64,000 nucleotides of DNA from Candidatus Ruminococcus intestinipullorum (GTDB taxonomy: Bacteria > Bacillota > Clostridia > Lachnospirales > Lachnospiraceae), in NCBI GenBank assembly GCA_018883985.1, contig JAHLFA010000059.1, positions 1 through 64,000 on the forward strand. The letters run 5' to 3'. Every line of letters starts with the position of its first letter. Positions within the stretch are counted from its first letter, which is position 1. Positions 1-7,692 of the stretch are shown here, piece after piece. Made by a program: the position numbers and the translations under genes. Under the pieces are notes generated by a model. The model was not told the DNA's origin. It did not search any database and saw only the letters and a program-made list of their open reading frames with translations.

Positions 1-79
1 CGACGAGGTAGATAGGGCAGAGGTGGAAGTGCGGTAACGCATGGAGCTGACTGTTACTAATAGGTCGAGGGCATAACCA
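1..79 (+). rRNA. 23S rRNA, 3' end (partial)
   Basis: The first bases match the conserved 3' end of bacterial 23S rRNA, including a stretch with ACTAATAGGTCGAGGGC followed by ATAACC, which is the strand that pairs with the 5' end of 23S. The rest of the gene lies to the left of the window. The exact 3' boundary is estimated. No 5S gene follows; the next gene is tRNA-Asn, 76 bases later. Confidence 0.9.
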
Positions 80-155
80 AGCAAGGTGATAGGTAAGGAT
101 GACATTCTTTGTATGCAGTTTTGAAGGTATATTTCATATTTCTTCAGCAAAATAT

Positions 156-228
156 TCCTCCTTAGCTCAGTCGGTAGAGCACTCGGCTGTTAACCGAGTT
201 GTCGTTGGTTCAAGTCCAACAGGGGGAG
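156..228 (+). tRNA. tRNA-Asn (GTT)
   Basis: A cloverleaf can be drawn: acceptor arm TCCTCCT pairs with AGGGGGA, the anticodon loop is CTGTTAA, and the T arm contains GGTTCAAGTCC. CCA is not encoded. It is the first tRNA after the 23S gene and is probably processed from the rRNA transcript. Confidence 0.95.
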
Positions 229-270
229 CTGAGAGCTTCAAGAGAGGCTCTTTTTTCATGTAGGCTATAT

Positions 271-344
<74 letters not shown>

Positions 345-384
345 TCGTAACATTGAAAAAAGTAGAAAAAAGTCAAAAAAATAC

Positions 385-413
385 TTGCAAAATAAGAAAA
401 AATGTGATAATAT
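385..413 (+). promoter_or_regulatory. Sigma-A-like promoter for tRNA-Glu and following tRNAs
   Basis: TTGCAA (385-390) and TAATAT (408-413) are separated by 17 bases and lie 27 bases upstream of tRNA-Glu. This suggests that the tRNA string from here on can be transcribed independently of the rRNA operon. Confidence 0.7.
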
Positions 414-439
414 ATTCTTGTTGAGGAGTTGATAAATAA

Positions 440-511
440 GGCCCCATGGTCAAGCGGTTAAGACATCGCCCTTTCACGGCGGTAACACGGGTTCGATTCC
501 CGTTGGGGTCA
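440..511 (+). tRNA. tRNA-Glu (TTC)
   Basis: Acceptor GGCCCCA pairs with TGGGGTC (with one G-T pair), and the anticodon loop is CTTTCAC. CCA is not encoded. It directly follows the promoter at 385-413. Confidence 0.95.
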
Positions 512-549
512 TTAATCAAAGAAAATTTGATTGAATTTCAGGCAGGTAT

Positions 550-622
550 GCCGATGTGGCTCAATTGGCAGAGCAGCTGATTTGTAATCAGCAGGTTATC
601 GGTTCGAGTCCGATCATCGGCT
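550..622 (+). tRNA. tRNA-Thr (TGT), copy 1
   Basis: Acceptor GCCGATG pairs with CATCGGC, and the anticodon loop TTTGTAA gives TGT. The gene is identical in sequence to the second tRNA-Thr at 1023-1095. CCA is not encoded. Confidence 0.95.
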
Positions 623-652
623 TTGTTCCTTTATCGGGACATTATAGAGTGT

Positions 653-726
653 GGACCTTTAGCTCAGCTGGTTAGAGCAATCGGCTCATAACCGATCGGT
701 CCCGGGTTCGAGTCCCTGAAGGTCCA
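653..726 (+). tRNA. tRNA-Met (CAT), elongator type
   Basis: Acceptor GGACCTT pairs with AAGGTCC, and the anticodon loop is CTCATAA. The fully paired acceptor end argues against the initiator. A CAT tRNA whose C34 is modified to lysidine to read Ile AUA cannot be excluded from the sequence alone. Confidence 0.9.
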
Positions 727-744
727 CTTGAAAATTAAAAATAT

Positions 745-818
745 GGCCCAGTGGCTCAGTTGGTTAGAGCGCCGCCCTGTCACGGCGGAGGTCGAGAGTT
801 CGAGTCTCTTCTGGGTCG
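745..818 (+). tRNA. tRNA-Asp (GTC)
   Basis: Acceptor GGCCCAG pairs with CTGGGTC, and the anticodon loop CTGTCAC gives GTC. The discriminator base is G, as is usual for tRNA-Asp. CCA is not encoded. Confidence 0.95.
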
Positions 819-825
819 TTAAGAT

Positions 826-898
826 GGGGTCTTAGCTCAGCTGGGAGAGCATCTGCCTTACAAGCAGAGGGTCACAGGTTCAAGTCCTGTAGGCCCCA
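826..898 (+). tRNA. tRNA-Val (TAC)
   Basis: Acceptor GGGGTCT pairs with AGGCCCC (one T-G pair), and the anticodon loop CTTACAA gives TAC. CCA is not encoded. It lies 7 bases after tRNA-Asp. Confidence 0.95.
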
Positions 899-910
899 CT
901 TATTAAATAT

Positions 911-992
911 GGATGGATTCCCGAGTGGCCAAAGGGGGCAGACTGTAAATCTGTTGGCACCGCCTTCGAAGGTTCGAATCCTTCTCCATCCA
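911..992 (+). tRNA. tRNA-Tyr (GTA)
   Basis: Acceptor GGATGGA pairs with TCCATCC, and the anticodon loop CTGTAAA gives GTA. The 82-base length reflects the long variable arm of class II tRNAs, as expected for bacterial tRNA-Tyr. Confidence 0.95.
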
Positions 993-1022
993 TTTGAGTA
1001 CCGTGAAAGGACTCATTGAATT

Positions 1023-1095
1023 GCCGATGTGGCTCAATTGGCAGAGCAGCTGATTTGTAATCAGCAGGTTATCGGTTCGAGTCCGATCATCGGCT
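1023..1095 (+). tRNA. tRNA-Thr (TGT), copy 2
   Basis: This is an exact duplicate of the tRNA at 550-622, including acceptor and anticodon loop TTTGTAA. The copies are about 470 bases apart in the same string, which points to a local duplication or gene conversion. Confidence 0.95.
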
Positions 1096-1122
1096 TTTCT
1101 CATTTGAGAGATAATTAAATAT

Positions 1123-1196
<74 letters not shown>

Positions 1197-1222
1197 CTCA
1201 GACTTATGTATTTAAGTCTAAT

Positions 1223-1295
<73 letters not shown>

Positions 1296-1332
1296 TTTTC
1301 TTTGCCAAAAGTCAAGGAAATAAATTAAATAA

Positions 1333-1405
1333 GGGCGTGTAGCTCAGTTGGTAGAGCACTTGACTTTTAATCAAGCTGTCCGGGGTTCGAATCCCCGCAC
1401 GCTCA
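1333..1405 (+). tRNA. tRNA-Lys (TTT)
   Basis: Acceptor GGGCGTG pairs with CACGCTC, and the anticodon loop CTTTTAA gives TTT. It is the last tRNA of the string. The second Lys isoacceptor, CTT, is encoded alone at 62815-62887. Confidence 0.95.
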
Positions 1406-1417
1406 TTGAAGTATGAC

Positions 1418-1449
1418 ATCCGTGGAACTTGTTTCTGCGGATTTTTTTT
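1418..1449 (+). terminator. Rho-independent terminator of the tRNA string
   Basis: A hairpin with arms ATCCG/CGGAT, extended by G-T pairs and GAA/TTC, is followed by a run of eight T. It starts 13 bases after tRNA-Lys and ends before the next coding sequence. Confidence 0.85.
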
Positions 1450-1480
1450 GTAAATAGATAGTAGATAGATTGAGGTAAAT

Positions 1481-2896
1481 ATGGAGAGATTATATAGTAA
1501 ATTAAAAAAATATAGTGAATCAGATTTTTATCCATTTCATATGCCTGGACATAAGAGAAATACGACATTAATAGAATCGAAGTTACCATTTGATATAGAT
1601 ATTACAGAAATTGATGGATTTGATAATCTGCACCATGCAAATGACATTTTAAAAAATCTTCAAGAAAGGGCTGCTAGTTTATACCATGCAGAGGAAACTC
1701 ATTACTTGGTAAATGGAAGTACCAGTGGTATATTGAGTGCGATACTGGGGTGTACTAGCAAAGGAGGAACTATATTGATGGCACGTAATTGCCATAAATC
1801 TGTGTATCATGCTGTATATATGAATGAGTTACATCCAATATATTTGTATCCAAAATTTTACAGTGATATGGAGTTATGTGGAGAAATTATGTTAGAAGAT
1901 GTGGAAAAAGCACTTGAAGACTATCCCAATATTCAAGCTGTAGTTATTACATCACCAACATATGAGGGAATTCTTTCAGATGTAGAGTCTATTGCAAAAA
2001 TAGTCCATAGAAAATCCATTCCATTAATTGTAGATGAAGCACATGGAGCACATTTTGGTATGCATAGTTATTTTCCAGAAAATTCAAATAAAAAAGGAGC
2101 AGATGTTGTAATACATAGTCTTCACAAGACATTACCCTCCTTAACTCAAACGGCATTGATTCATATGAATGGAAAATATGTTAACAGATGCAAAGTCAGA
2201 AAATATCTTCAGATATTTCAGACAAGCAGTCCATCCTATGTTTTTATGGCAAGCATAGATGAATGTATTCGTGTGTTAGAGGGGAAGAAACAAAAGCTAT
2301 TTGATTATTATACGTACTATTTGGATGAGATGAGAAAAAAATTGTATAAGCTAAAATATTTTGTTTTGCTAGAATCTGAAGAATTTGATCGCTCAAAAAT
2401 TATAATTTCAGTAAAAAATATTTCCAATATGACGGGAAAGGATTTGTATAGGATATTGCTTGAAAACTATCATCTTCAAATGGAGATGGCTGCAGGAGAT
2501 TATATAGTCGCAATGACGAGTATAGGAGATACAAATGAGGGATTTAATCGTTTTGTAGATGCATTATTTGAAATAGAGGATAAGATTAAGTATTTTGATT
2601 CACAAAAAAAATATCGGATCCATTTTCAAATTCCGAAACAAGAGCAGTGCTATAGTAGTTATGAAATTGAAGAATTAAGAAAAGAGATTTCTACAGATTT
2701 TGTATTTTGGAATGATGCAAAGGGAAAGATATCTCTTGAATATGCTTACTTATATCCGCCAGGAGTCCCTATTATTGTTCCTGGGGAAAGGATATCAGAA
2801 GAGGCAGCAAATTTGATTCAAGAGTATGAGCGAATGGGATTTGAGATACAAGGAATAAATGTGGAAAACAAGGTAGAGGTGTGGATAAATGAATAA
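1481..2896 (+). CDS. Orn/Lys/Arg decarboxylase-family PLP enzyme (SpeA/YaaO-like)
   Basis: This 471-residue protein belongs to the fold type I PLP decarboxylases of basic amino acids. The N-terminus has the family motif FHMPGHKRN. The aspartate and histidines of VDEAHGAHFGMH and the probable PLP lysine in HSLHKTLPSLTQ (around residue 216) are present, and a short C-terminal domain with YPPGVPIIVPGE follows. It matches the short Bacillus SpeA/YaaO type rather than the 700-residue enterobacterial enzymes. Substrate specificity (Arg, Lys or Orn) cannot be read from the sequence. The start at 1481 has a GAGGT site upstream. It overlaps the next gene by 8 bases and heads an operon that in Bacillus corresponds to yaaO-tmk-...-holB-yaaT-yabB-yabC. 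Confidence 0.88.
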   Translation: MERLYSKLKKYSESDFYPFHMPGHKRNTTLIESKLPFDIDITEIDGFDNLHHANDILKNLQERAASLYHAEETHYLVNGSTSGILSAILGCTSKGGTILMARNCHKSVYHAVYMNELHPIYLYPKFYSDMELCGEIMLEDVEKALEDYPNIQAVVITSPTYEGILSDVESIAKIVHRKSIPLIVDEAHGAHFGMHSYFPENSNKKGADVVIHSLHKTLPSLTQTALIHMNGKYVNRCKVRKYLQIFQTSSPSYVFMASIDECIRVLEGKKQKLFDYYTYYLDEMRKKLYKLKYFVLLESEEFDRSKIIISVKNISNMTGKDLYRILLENYHLQMEMAAGDYIVAMTSIGDTNEGFNRFVDALFEIEDKIKYFDSQKKYRIHFQIPKQEQCYSSYEIEELRKEISTDFVFWNDAKGKISLEYAYLYPPGVPIIVPGERISEEAANLIQEYERMGFEIQGINVENKVEVWINE

Positions 2897-3491
2897 AATT
2901 TTTTATATAATGGGGAAAAGTTCTTCTGGAAAAGATACGATGTATAAAAAAATTTTGGAAGAAATTCCAGAATTAAAAACAGTTACTTTATATACTACAC
3001 GGCCAATTAGAGAAGGAGAGAATGATGGTGTAGAGTATTTCTTTGTGGAGGAAGAAAAGTTTCAAGAGTTTCAAGAAATGGATAAAATAATTGAGGCACG
3101 TTCCTATGATACGATATATGGAGTATGGACTTATTTTACAGCAGATGATGGACAAATGGATTTGAATAAATATCATTACTTAATCATGGGAACATTAGAG
3201 TCCTATCAAGAAATGAAGAGATACTTTGGGGAGGAGAGAGTAGAGCCTATTTATATAGAGGTAGAAGATGGGGTACGTTTGGAGAGGGCTTTAAAAAGAG
3301 AACGTATGCAAAAAGAACCCAAGTATAATGAGCTATGTAGAAGATTTCTAGCAGATAGTGAAGATTTCTCAGAAGTAAACCTAGAGAAAGTTGGAATTCA
3401 GAGAAGATTTCAGAATATTGATTTTCAAACCTGTTTGAATGAGGTTATAGAGTTTATAAAAGAGAAAATGTGTGTTATACTAGATTCATAA
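2889..3491 (+). CDS. Guanylate kinase-like nucleoside monophosphate kinase
   Basis: A 200-residue P-loop kinase. The N-terminal loop GKSSSGKDT (residues 9-17) and the motif TTRPIREGENDGVEYFF correspond to the phosphate- and GMP-binding segments of guanylate kinases (canonical TTRxxRxGExxGxxYxF). It overlaps the preceding decarboxylase by 8 bases, so the two are translationally coupled. In Bacillus the equivalent slot between yaaO and holB is occupied by thymidylate kinase (tmk); here the fold is GMP-kinase-like instead. Whether this is the main Gmk is doubtful, since these organisms normally carry gmk next to rpoZ; it may be a divergent paralog with another substrate. Confidence 0.75.
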   Translation: MNKIFYIMGKSSSGKDTMYKKILEEIPELKTVTLYTTRPIREGENDGVEYFFVEEEKFQEFQEMDKIIEARSYDTIYGVWTYFTADDGQMDLNKYHYLIMGTLESYQEMKRYFGEERVEPIYIEVEDGVRLERALKRERMQKEPKYNELCRRFLADSEDFSEVNLEKVGIQRRFQNIDFQTCLNEVIEFIKEKMCVILDS

Positions 3492-3539
3492 TAAACAATA
3501 GAAGCAGCATCATAAAATAAAAAGACAGTGGGTGATGAT

Positions 3540-4535
3540 ATGAGTAGTTTCAAGGATGTAGTTGGTCACAAGAATGTTATACAGTATATTGAGAATGCAG
3601 TGAAGAATGATATGATTTCTCATGCGTACATTCTCAATGGGGAAAAGGGTGCAGGAAAGCAAATGCTGGCAAATATATTTGCAATGAGCCTACAATGTCA
3701 GAATAGAGGAGATAAAGCAGAGGCATGTGGAGTATGTCAGTCTTGCAAACAGGCGAAAAATAATAATCAACCAGATATCATTAAGGTTACACATGAAAAA
3801 ACAAATACAATCAGTATAGATGATATTAGAGAACAGGTTAATAATGATATTGTGATAAAGCCTTATAGCAGTAAATATAAGATTTATATTATCCCAGATG
3901 CAGATATGATGAGTGTACAGGCTCAAAATGCATTACTAAAAACGATCGAAGAGCCACCAGAGTACGCAATTATATTTTTACTAACAGAAAATGCAGAAGT
4001 ATTACTTCCAACAATTCGCTCACGATGTGTAATGTTGAAGTTAAGAAATGTTAAAGATCCATTGATTAAGAAATATTTGATGGAGCGTATGCAGATTCCT
4101 GATTATAAAGCCGATGTATGTGTGGCATTTGCACAAGGAAATATAGGAAGAGCAATTATGCTTGCTACTTCAGAGCATTTTAATGAAATACGAGAAGAAG
4201 CAGTACGTTTGCTTAGAGAACTTCATGAGATGGATTTAGAGGAGCTAGAATCGGCAGTAAAGAAAATAACAGCATATAAGATGGAAATTTCCGATTATAT
4301 GGATGTTTTGTCTATTTGGTATAGAGATGTGTTGATTTATAAGGCTACAATGGAAGTGGACAGAGTCGTGTTTTCAGACCAGTTGCGATATATCAAAGAA
4401 CGTGCAAATAAAAGCTCTTATGAGGGAATTGAAAATATATTAGAGGCAATAGAAAAGGCAAAAGCTAGATTAAAAGCGAATGTAAACTTTGAATTGACGA
4501 TGGAGCTACTTCTATTGACAATAAAGGAGAACTAG
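3540..4535 (+). CDS. holB: DNA polymerase III delta' subunit
   Basis: The clamp-loader subunit delta' of the replicative polymerase. The N-terminal AAA+ domain has a P-loop-like GEKGAGK (about residues 34-40) and four cysteines (about 53, 63, 66, 69) that form the clamp-loader zinc module. The later segment PDADMMSVQAQNALLKTIEE and SRC in TIRSRC (SRC motif) are typical of DnaX/HolB proteins. The ATG at 3540 is chosen over a GTG at 3528 because GGTGAT lies just upstream of it and the protein then starts MSSFKDVVG, as in homologs. Four bases separate it from ricT, a pairing conserved in Bacillus and Clostridia. Confidence 0.92.
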   Translation: MSSFKDVVGHKNVIQYIENAVKNDMISHAYILNGEKGAGKQMLANIFAMSLQCQNRGDKAEACGVCQSCKQAKNNNQPDIIKVTHEKTNTISIDDIREQVNNDIVIKPYSSKYKIYIIPDADMMSVQAQNALLKTIEEPPEYAIIFLLTENAEVLLPTIRSRCVMLKLRNVKDPLIKKYLMERMQIPDYKADVCVAFAQGNIGRAIMLATSEHFNEIREEAVRLLRELHEMDLEELESAVKKITAYKMEISDYMDVLSIWYRDVLIYKATMEVDRVVFSDQLRYIKERANKSSYEGIENILEAIEKAKARLKANVNFELTMELLLLTIKEN

Positions 4536-4539
4536 AGGA

Positions 4540-5445
4540 ATGACAAAAATAATTGGCGTAAGATTTAGAACAGCCGGGAAAATTTATTTTTTTTCTCCAG
4601 GAAAGCTTGAGATTAAGCGAGGAGATCACGTAATTGTAGAAACTGCTCGTGGAATTGAGTACGGGTGGGTTGTAACAGAACCTAAGAAGGTAAAAGATGA
4701 GGAGATTGTTCAACCATTAAAATCTGTTATTCGTGTGGCGAATGAGCAGGATGAAAAAATACAAGAAAATAATAAAGAAAAGGAAAAAGAAGCATTCAAA
4801 ATTTGCCTTGAAAAAATTAGAAAACATGGATTAGAAATGAAACTAATTGATGCAGAATATACTTTTGATAACAATAAAGTGTTATTTTACTTTACTGCAG
4901 ACGGAAGAATAGACTTTCGTGATTTGGTGAAGGATTTAGCAGCAGTATTTCGTATCCGTATTGAGCTAAGGCAGATTGGGGTTAGAGATGAAACAAAAAT
5001 TAGGGGTGGAATTGGCATTTGTGGACGACCATTGTGCTGTCATACATATTTGTCAGAGTTTGCAGCAGTTTCCATCAAGATGGCAAAGGAACAAAATTTA
5101 TCTTTGAACCCAACAAAGATTTCAGGTGTATGTGGAAGATTGATGTGTTGTCTTACAAATGAGGAAGAGACGTATGAGGAATTGAATAGCCAACTTCCTT
5201 CGGTAGGAGATTCTGTTACAACTCCAGAAGGCTTTTCGGGCGTTGTTCATTCATTGAGTGCATTGCGTAAATTGGTAAAGGTGATTGTAAATCTTGAAAA
5301 TGATGAAAAAGAAATTCGGGAATATCATGCAGATGATTTGAAATTCCATGTTAGAAGAAGAAAAGCAAAGGTTTCTAAGGAGGAGATGCAGCAGCTTGCC
5401 GATTTGGAAAAGGGAGAAGGAGAATCTAGATTAGATGATAAATAA
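4540..5445 (+). CDS. ricT: PSP1-domain protein RicT (YaaT)
   Basis: RicT (YaaT) is a PSP1-family protein that in Bacillus subtilis forms the Y-complex with RlbA/YlbF and YmcA, binds iron-sulfur clusters and helps RNase Y processing of mRNA. Seen here are the PSP1 domain and the cysteine-rich motifs GICGRPLCCH and GVCGRLMCCL that supply the cluster ligands. A lysine/glutamate-rich C-terminal tail follows. The ribosome site AGAGGA precedes the start. Its 3' end overlaps the methyltransferase gene by 11 bases. The assignment is strong from motif and from the neighbouring holB; the biochemical role is taken from Bacillus. Confidence 0.92.
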   Translation: MTKIIGVRFRTAGKIYFFSPGKLEIKRGDHVIVETARGIEYGWVVTEPKKVKDEEIVQPLKSVIRVANEQDEKIQENNKEKEKEAFKICLEKIRKHGLEMKLIDAEYTFDNNKVLFYFTADGRIDFRDLVKDLAAVFRIRIELRQIGVRDETKIRGGIGICGRPLCCHTYLSEFAAVSIKMAKEQNLSLNPTKISGVCGRLMCCLTNEEETYEELNSQLPSVGDSVTTPEGFSGVVHSLSALRKLVKVIVNLENDEKEIREYHADDLKFHVRRRKAKVSKEEMQQLADLEKGEGESRLDDK

Positions 5446-6139
5446 ATTAAAGTCTGGAGAGAGATTGGACGATTTGCAGTTGCGTGGATTGAAAATTATC
5501 CAAAACCCAGAGAAATTTTGCTTTGGAATTGATGCTGTAATGTTATCTGATTTTGCAAAGGTAAAGAGTGAAGAAAAGGTTCTTGATATAGGAACTGGAA
5601 CTGGTATTTTGCCAATACTTTTATCAGCGAAGACTGAAGGAAGACATTTTACTGGTTTAGAGATTCAAAGTGAAAGTGCCGATATGGCAAGACGCAGTGT
5701 TGAATTTAATAATTTACAGGAACGCATTGAAATAGTAGAGGGAGATATTAAAGAGGCAGCAGACATTTTTAAGCCTGCCTCTTTTGATGTCATTGTGACA
5801 AATCCTCCATATATGATTTGTCAACATGGGCTGCAAAATCCAGAAGATGCAAAGGCAATTGCACGTCATGAAATTTTATGTACCTTAGATGATATTTTGA
5901 AGGCAAGCAAGAGATTGTTAGTAGATGGAAAGGGTAGATTTTATATGATACACAAGCCATTTCGTCTGACAGAGATTTTAGCTAAAATGAGTGAATATCG
6001 TATAGAGCCAAAGAGAATACAGTTTGTACATCCTTATTTGGATAAAGAGCCAACTATGGTATTAATTGAGGGCTTGAGGGGAGGTAAATCAAGAGTAACA
6101 GTAGAACCTCCTTTCATTATGTATGAAAGAAAGGAATAA
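5435..6139 (+). CDS. TrmN6/YabB-type adenine-N6 methyltransferase
   Basis: A 234-residue class I SAM-dependent methyltransferase. Motif I is VLDIGTGTGILPI (about residues 50-62) and motif IV is TNPPYM, the NPPY signature of N6-adenine methylation. This fits the tRNA1(Val) A37 N6-methyltransferase family (YfiC/TrmN6; YabB in Bacillus, which sits between yaaT and yabC just as here). The start overlaps ricT, so translation is likely coupled. The RNA substrate is inferred from family membership only. Confidence 0.85.
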   Translation: MINKLKSGERLDDLQLRGLKIIQNPEKFCFGIDAVMLSDFAKVKSEEKVLDIGTGTGILPILLSAKTEGRHFTGLEIQSESADMARRSVEFNNLQERIEIVEGDIKEAADIFKPASFDVIVTNPPYMICQHGLQNPEDAKAIARHEILCTLDDILKASKRLLVDGKGRFYMIHKPFRLTEILAKMSEYRIEPKRIQFVHPYLDKEPTMVLIEGLRGGKSRVTVEPPFIMYERKE

Positions 6140-6141
6140 AG

Positions 6142-6981
6142 ATGGCAGGAACGTTATTTTTATGTGCAACACCTATTGGAAATTTAGAGGATATTACATT
6201 TCGAGTGATTCGCACATTAAAAGAGGTAGATTTAATCGCAGCGGAAGATACAAGAAATAGTATTAAGTTACTAAATCATTTTGAAATTCAGACACCAATG
6301 ACCAGCTATCATGAACATAATAAGTTTGAAAAAGGAAGTTTGTTGATAAAGAAACTTCAGGAGGGGCAGAATATAGCCTTGATTACAGATGCTGGAACAC
6401 CAGGGATATCAGATCCAGGGGAAGAGCTTGTCAAGATGTGCTATGAGTCAGGGATAGAAGTCACGGCACTTCCAGGGGCAGCAGCATGTATAACAGCACT
6501 TACAATTTCAGGTTTAGGAACAAGACGTTTCTGCTTTGAAGCATTTCTTCCAGTGGATAAAAAAGAGAGAGAAGCAATCCTAGAAGAGTTAAAAGAAGAA
6601 ACCAGAACAATTGTTTTATATGAAGCTCCCCATCGATTGGTAAAAACATTAAAATTGTTGACTGAATATTTGGGAAATCGAAAAGTAACAGTTTGTCGTG
6701 AGTTGACAAAACGACATGAAACAGTATTTTGCAGTACATTAGAAGAAGCAATTTGTTATTATGAGTCTAATCCTCCAAAGGGAGAGTACGTTCTCGTAAT
6801 AGAAGGAAAAAGTAGAGAAGAAATTGTGATGCAAGCTAGGAAATACTGGGAAGAATTTACAATAGAAGAACACATGCAGCACTATATTGATGAGGGATTG
6901 GATAAGAAAGCAGCGATGAAAGCTGTGGCGAAAGATAGAGGAGTATCGAAACGAGAGATATATAATTATCTAGAAAAGTAG
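6142..6981 (+). CDS. rsmI: 16S rRNA (cytidine1402-2'-O)-methyltransferase
   Basis: RsmI methylates the 2'-O of C1402 in the decoding centre of 16S rRNA. The 279-residue protein shows the tetrapyrrole-methylase fold motifs ATPIGNLEDIT near the start, AAEDTRNS, and DAGTPGISDPG, plus the RsmI C-terminal helical segment with KKAAMKAVAKDRGVSKREIYN. It is the last gene of the housekeeping operon. Its stop codon (6979-6981) ends on the first base of a 47-base perfect palindrome, which may serve as its terminator. Confidence 0.95.
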   Translation: MAGTLFLCATPIGNLEDITFRVIRTLKEVDLIAAEDTRNSIKLLNHFEIQTPMTSYHEHNKFEKGSLLIKKLQEGQNIALITDAGTPGISDPGEELVKMCYESGIEVTALPGAAACITALTISGLGTRRFCFEAFLPVDKKEREAILEELKEETRTIVLYEAPHRLVKTLKLLTEYLGNRKVTVCRELTKRHETVFCSTLEEAICYYESNPPKGEYVLVIEGKSREEIVMQARKYWEEFTIEEHMQHYIDEGLDKKAAMKAVAKDRGVSKREIYNYLEK

Positions 6982-7027
6982 TAATTGGGGACGTAGTAAA
7001 ATTCAATTTTACTACGTCCCCAATTAC
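6981..7027. repeat. 47-base perfect palindrome (REP-like) between convergent genes
   Basis: Two 23-base arms, GTAATTGGGGACGTAGTAAA plus ATT and its complement, flank a single central C. The palindrome fills the whole gap between rsmI and the minus-strand ATPase gene: its first base is the last base of the rsmI stop, and its distal end supplies the TAA stop of the ATPase. The core GGGGACGTAGT recurs at 17820-17865 and, degenerated, at 17985-18023. It can form a very stable hairpin on either strand and may act as a bidirectional terminator. Confidence 0.9.
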
Positions 7028-7650
7028 ATGTATATTATTCTTTTGTTTAAGGATTTTGCTTCTTCTATATTATTTGTTGCGTAAAGTACAGTAATATAAA
7101 GTTCTTCATTTATCTTTTGTATATCGTGTAGCATTTCTTTTCTTCGGTCATCATTTTGTCTTGCAAAGTCTTCGTCTACAAGCAGAATCTGTGGATGGCA
7201 CACAATGGCTCGTCCAAGAGCAGTGCGTTGTTTTTGGGTATCAGTGACAATGCGGAGTTTTTTGTCTAATACATCTGAGAGATTAAAAAATTCTGCAGCT
7301 TTTTTGATGCGACTCTCTATAACGACTCGTGGCAGATTGCGAAGTTTTAGTCCCAATGCCATATTGTCATATACGCTCATATGTGGGTACAGCATATAGT
7401 TTTGAAATGCCATTGCCAGACTTCTATCTCTAGGGGAAATCTCGTTGAGTAAGTCTTCTCCAAGGTATATTTTTCCAGATGTAATTTCTTCTAGTCCTCC
7501 TATCATTCGTAGAATTGTGGATTTTCCTGAACCACTGGGACCATAAAAAATAACAAACTCGCCATCCTCTATGTGAAGAGATAGGTCTTGAACAGACACA
7601 AATCCATTTGGATAATGTTTATTCAAATGTTCAAATGTGATACTTGCCAT
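7024..7650 (-). CDS. Truncated MalK-like ABC ATPase with degenerate catalytic motifs
   Basis: A 208-residue protein clearly derived from MalK/MsmK/UgpC-type sugar-importer ATPases. Walker A (GPSGSGKST, residues 37-45) and the Q-loop region FQNYMLYPHMSVYDNM are kept. The signature LSGGQ has become VTDTQ (134-138), the DEP/D-loop region reads VDEDFARQND, and the switch histidine is Asn (ATNN, about 190-193). The C-terminal regulatory OB/TOBE domain of about 160 residues is missing; the reading frame ends in the palindrome at 6981-7027. ATP hydrolysis is therefore unlikely. It lies 42 bases downstream of spmB, probably in one transcript. It may be a decaying gene or a binding-only protein. Confidence 0.8.
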   Translation of the reverse strand: MASITFEHLNKHYPNGFVSVQDLSLHIEDGEFVIFYGPSGSGKSTILRMIGGLEEITSGKIYLGEDLLNEISPRDRSLAMAFQNYMLYPHMSVYDNMALGLKLRNLPRVVIESRIKKAAEFFNLSDVLDKKLRIVTDTQKQRTALGRAIVCHPQILLVDEDFARQNDDRRKEMLHDIQKINEELYITVLYATNNIEEAKSLNKRIIYM

Positions 7651-7692
7651 AGAAACACCTCCGATTTATTTAAATTCAGTGTACCATACCCA

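Noticed and set aside
1371-1589. Minus-strand frame over tRNA-Lys and the decarboxylase start
   Set aside because: It overlaps a real tRNA, a terminator and a well-supported coding start on the other strand.
6981-7027. Attachment site or phage integration scar
   Set aside because: The sequence is a perfect palindrome with related copies elsewhere in the window and no integrase or duplicated target is visible.
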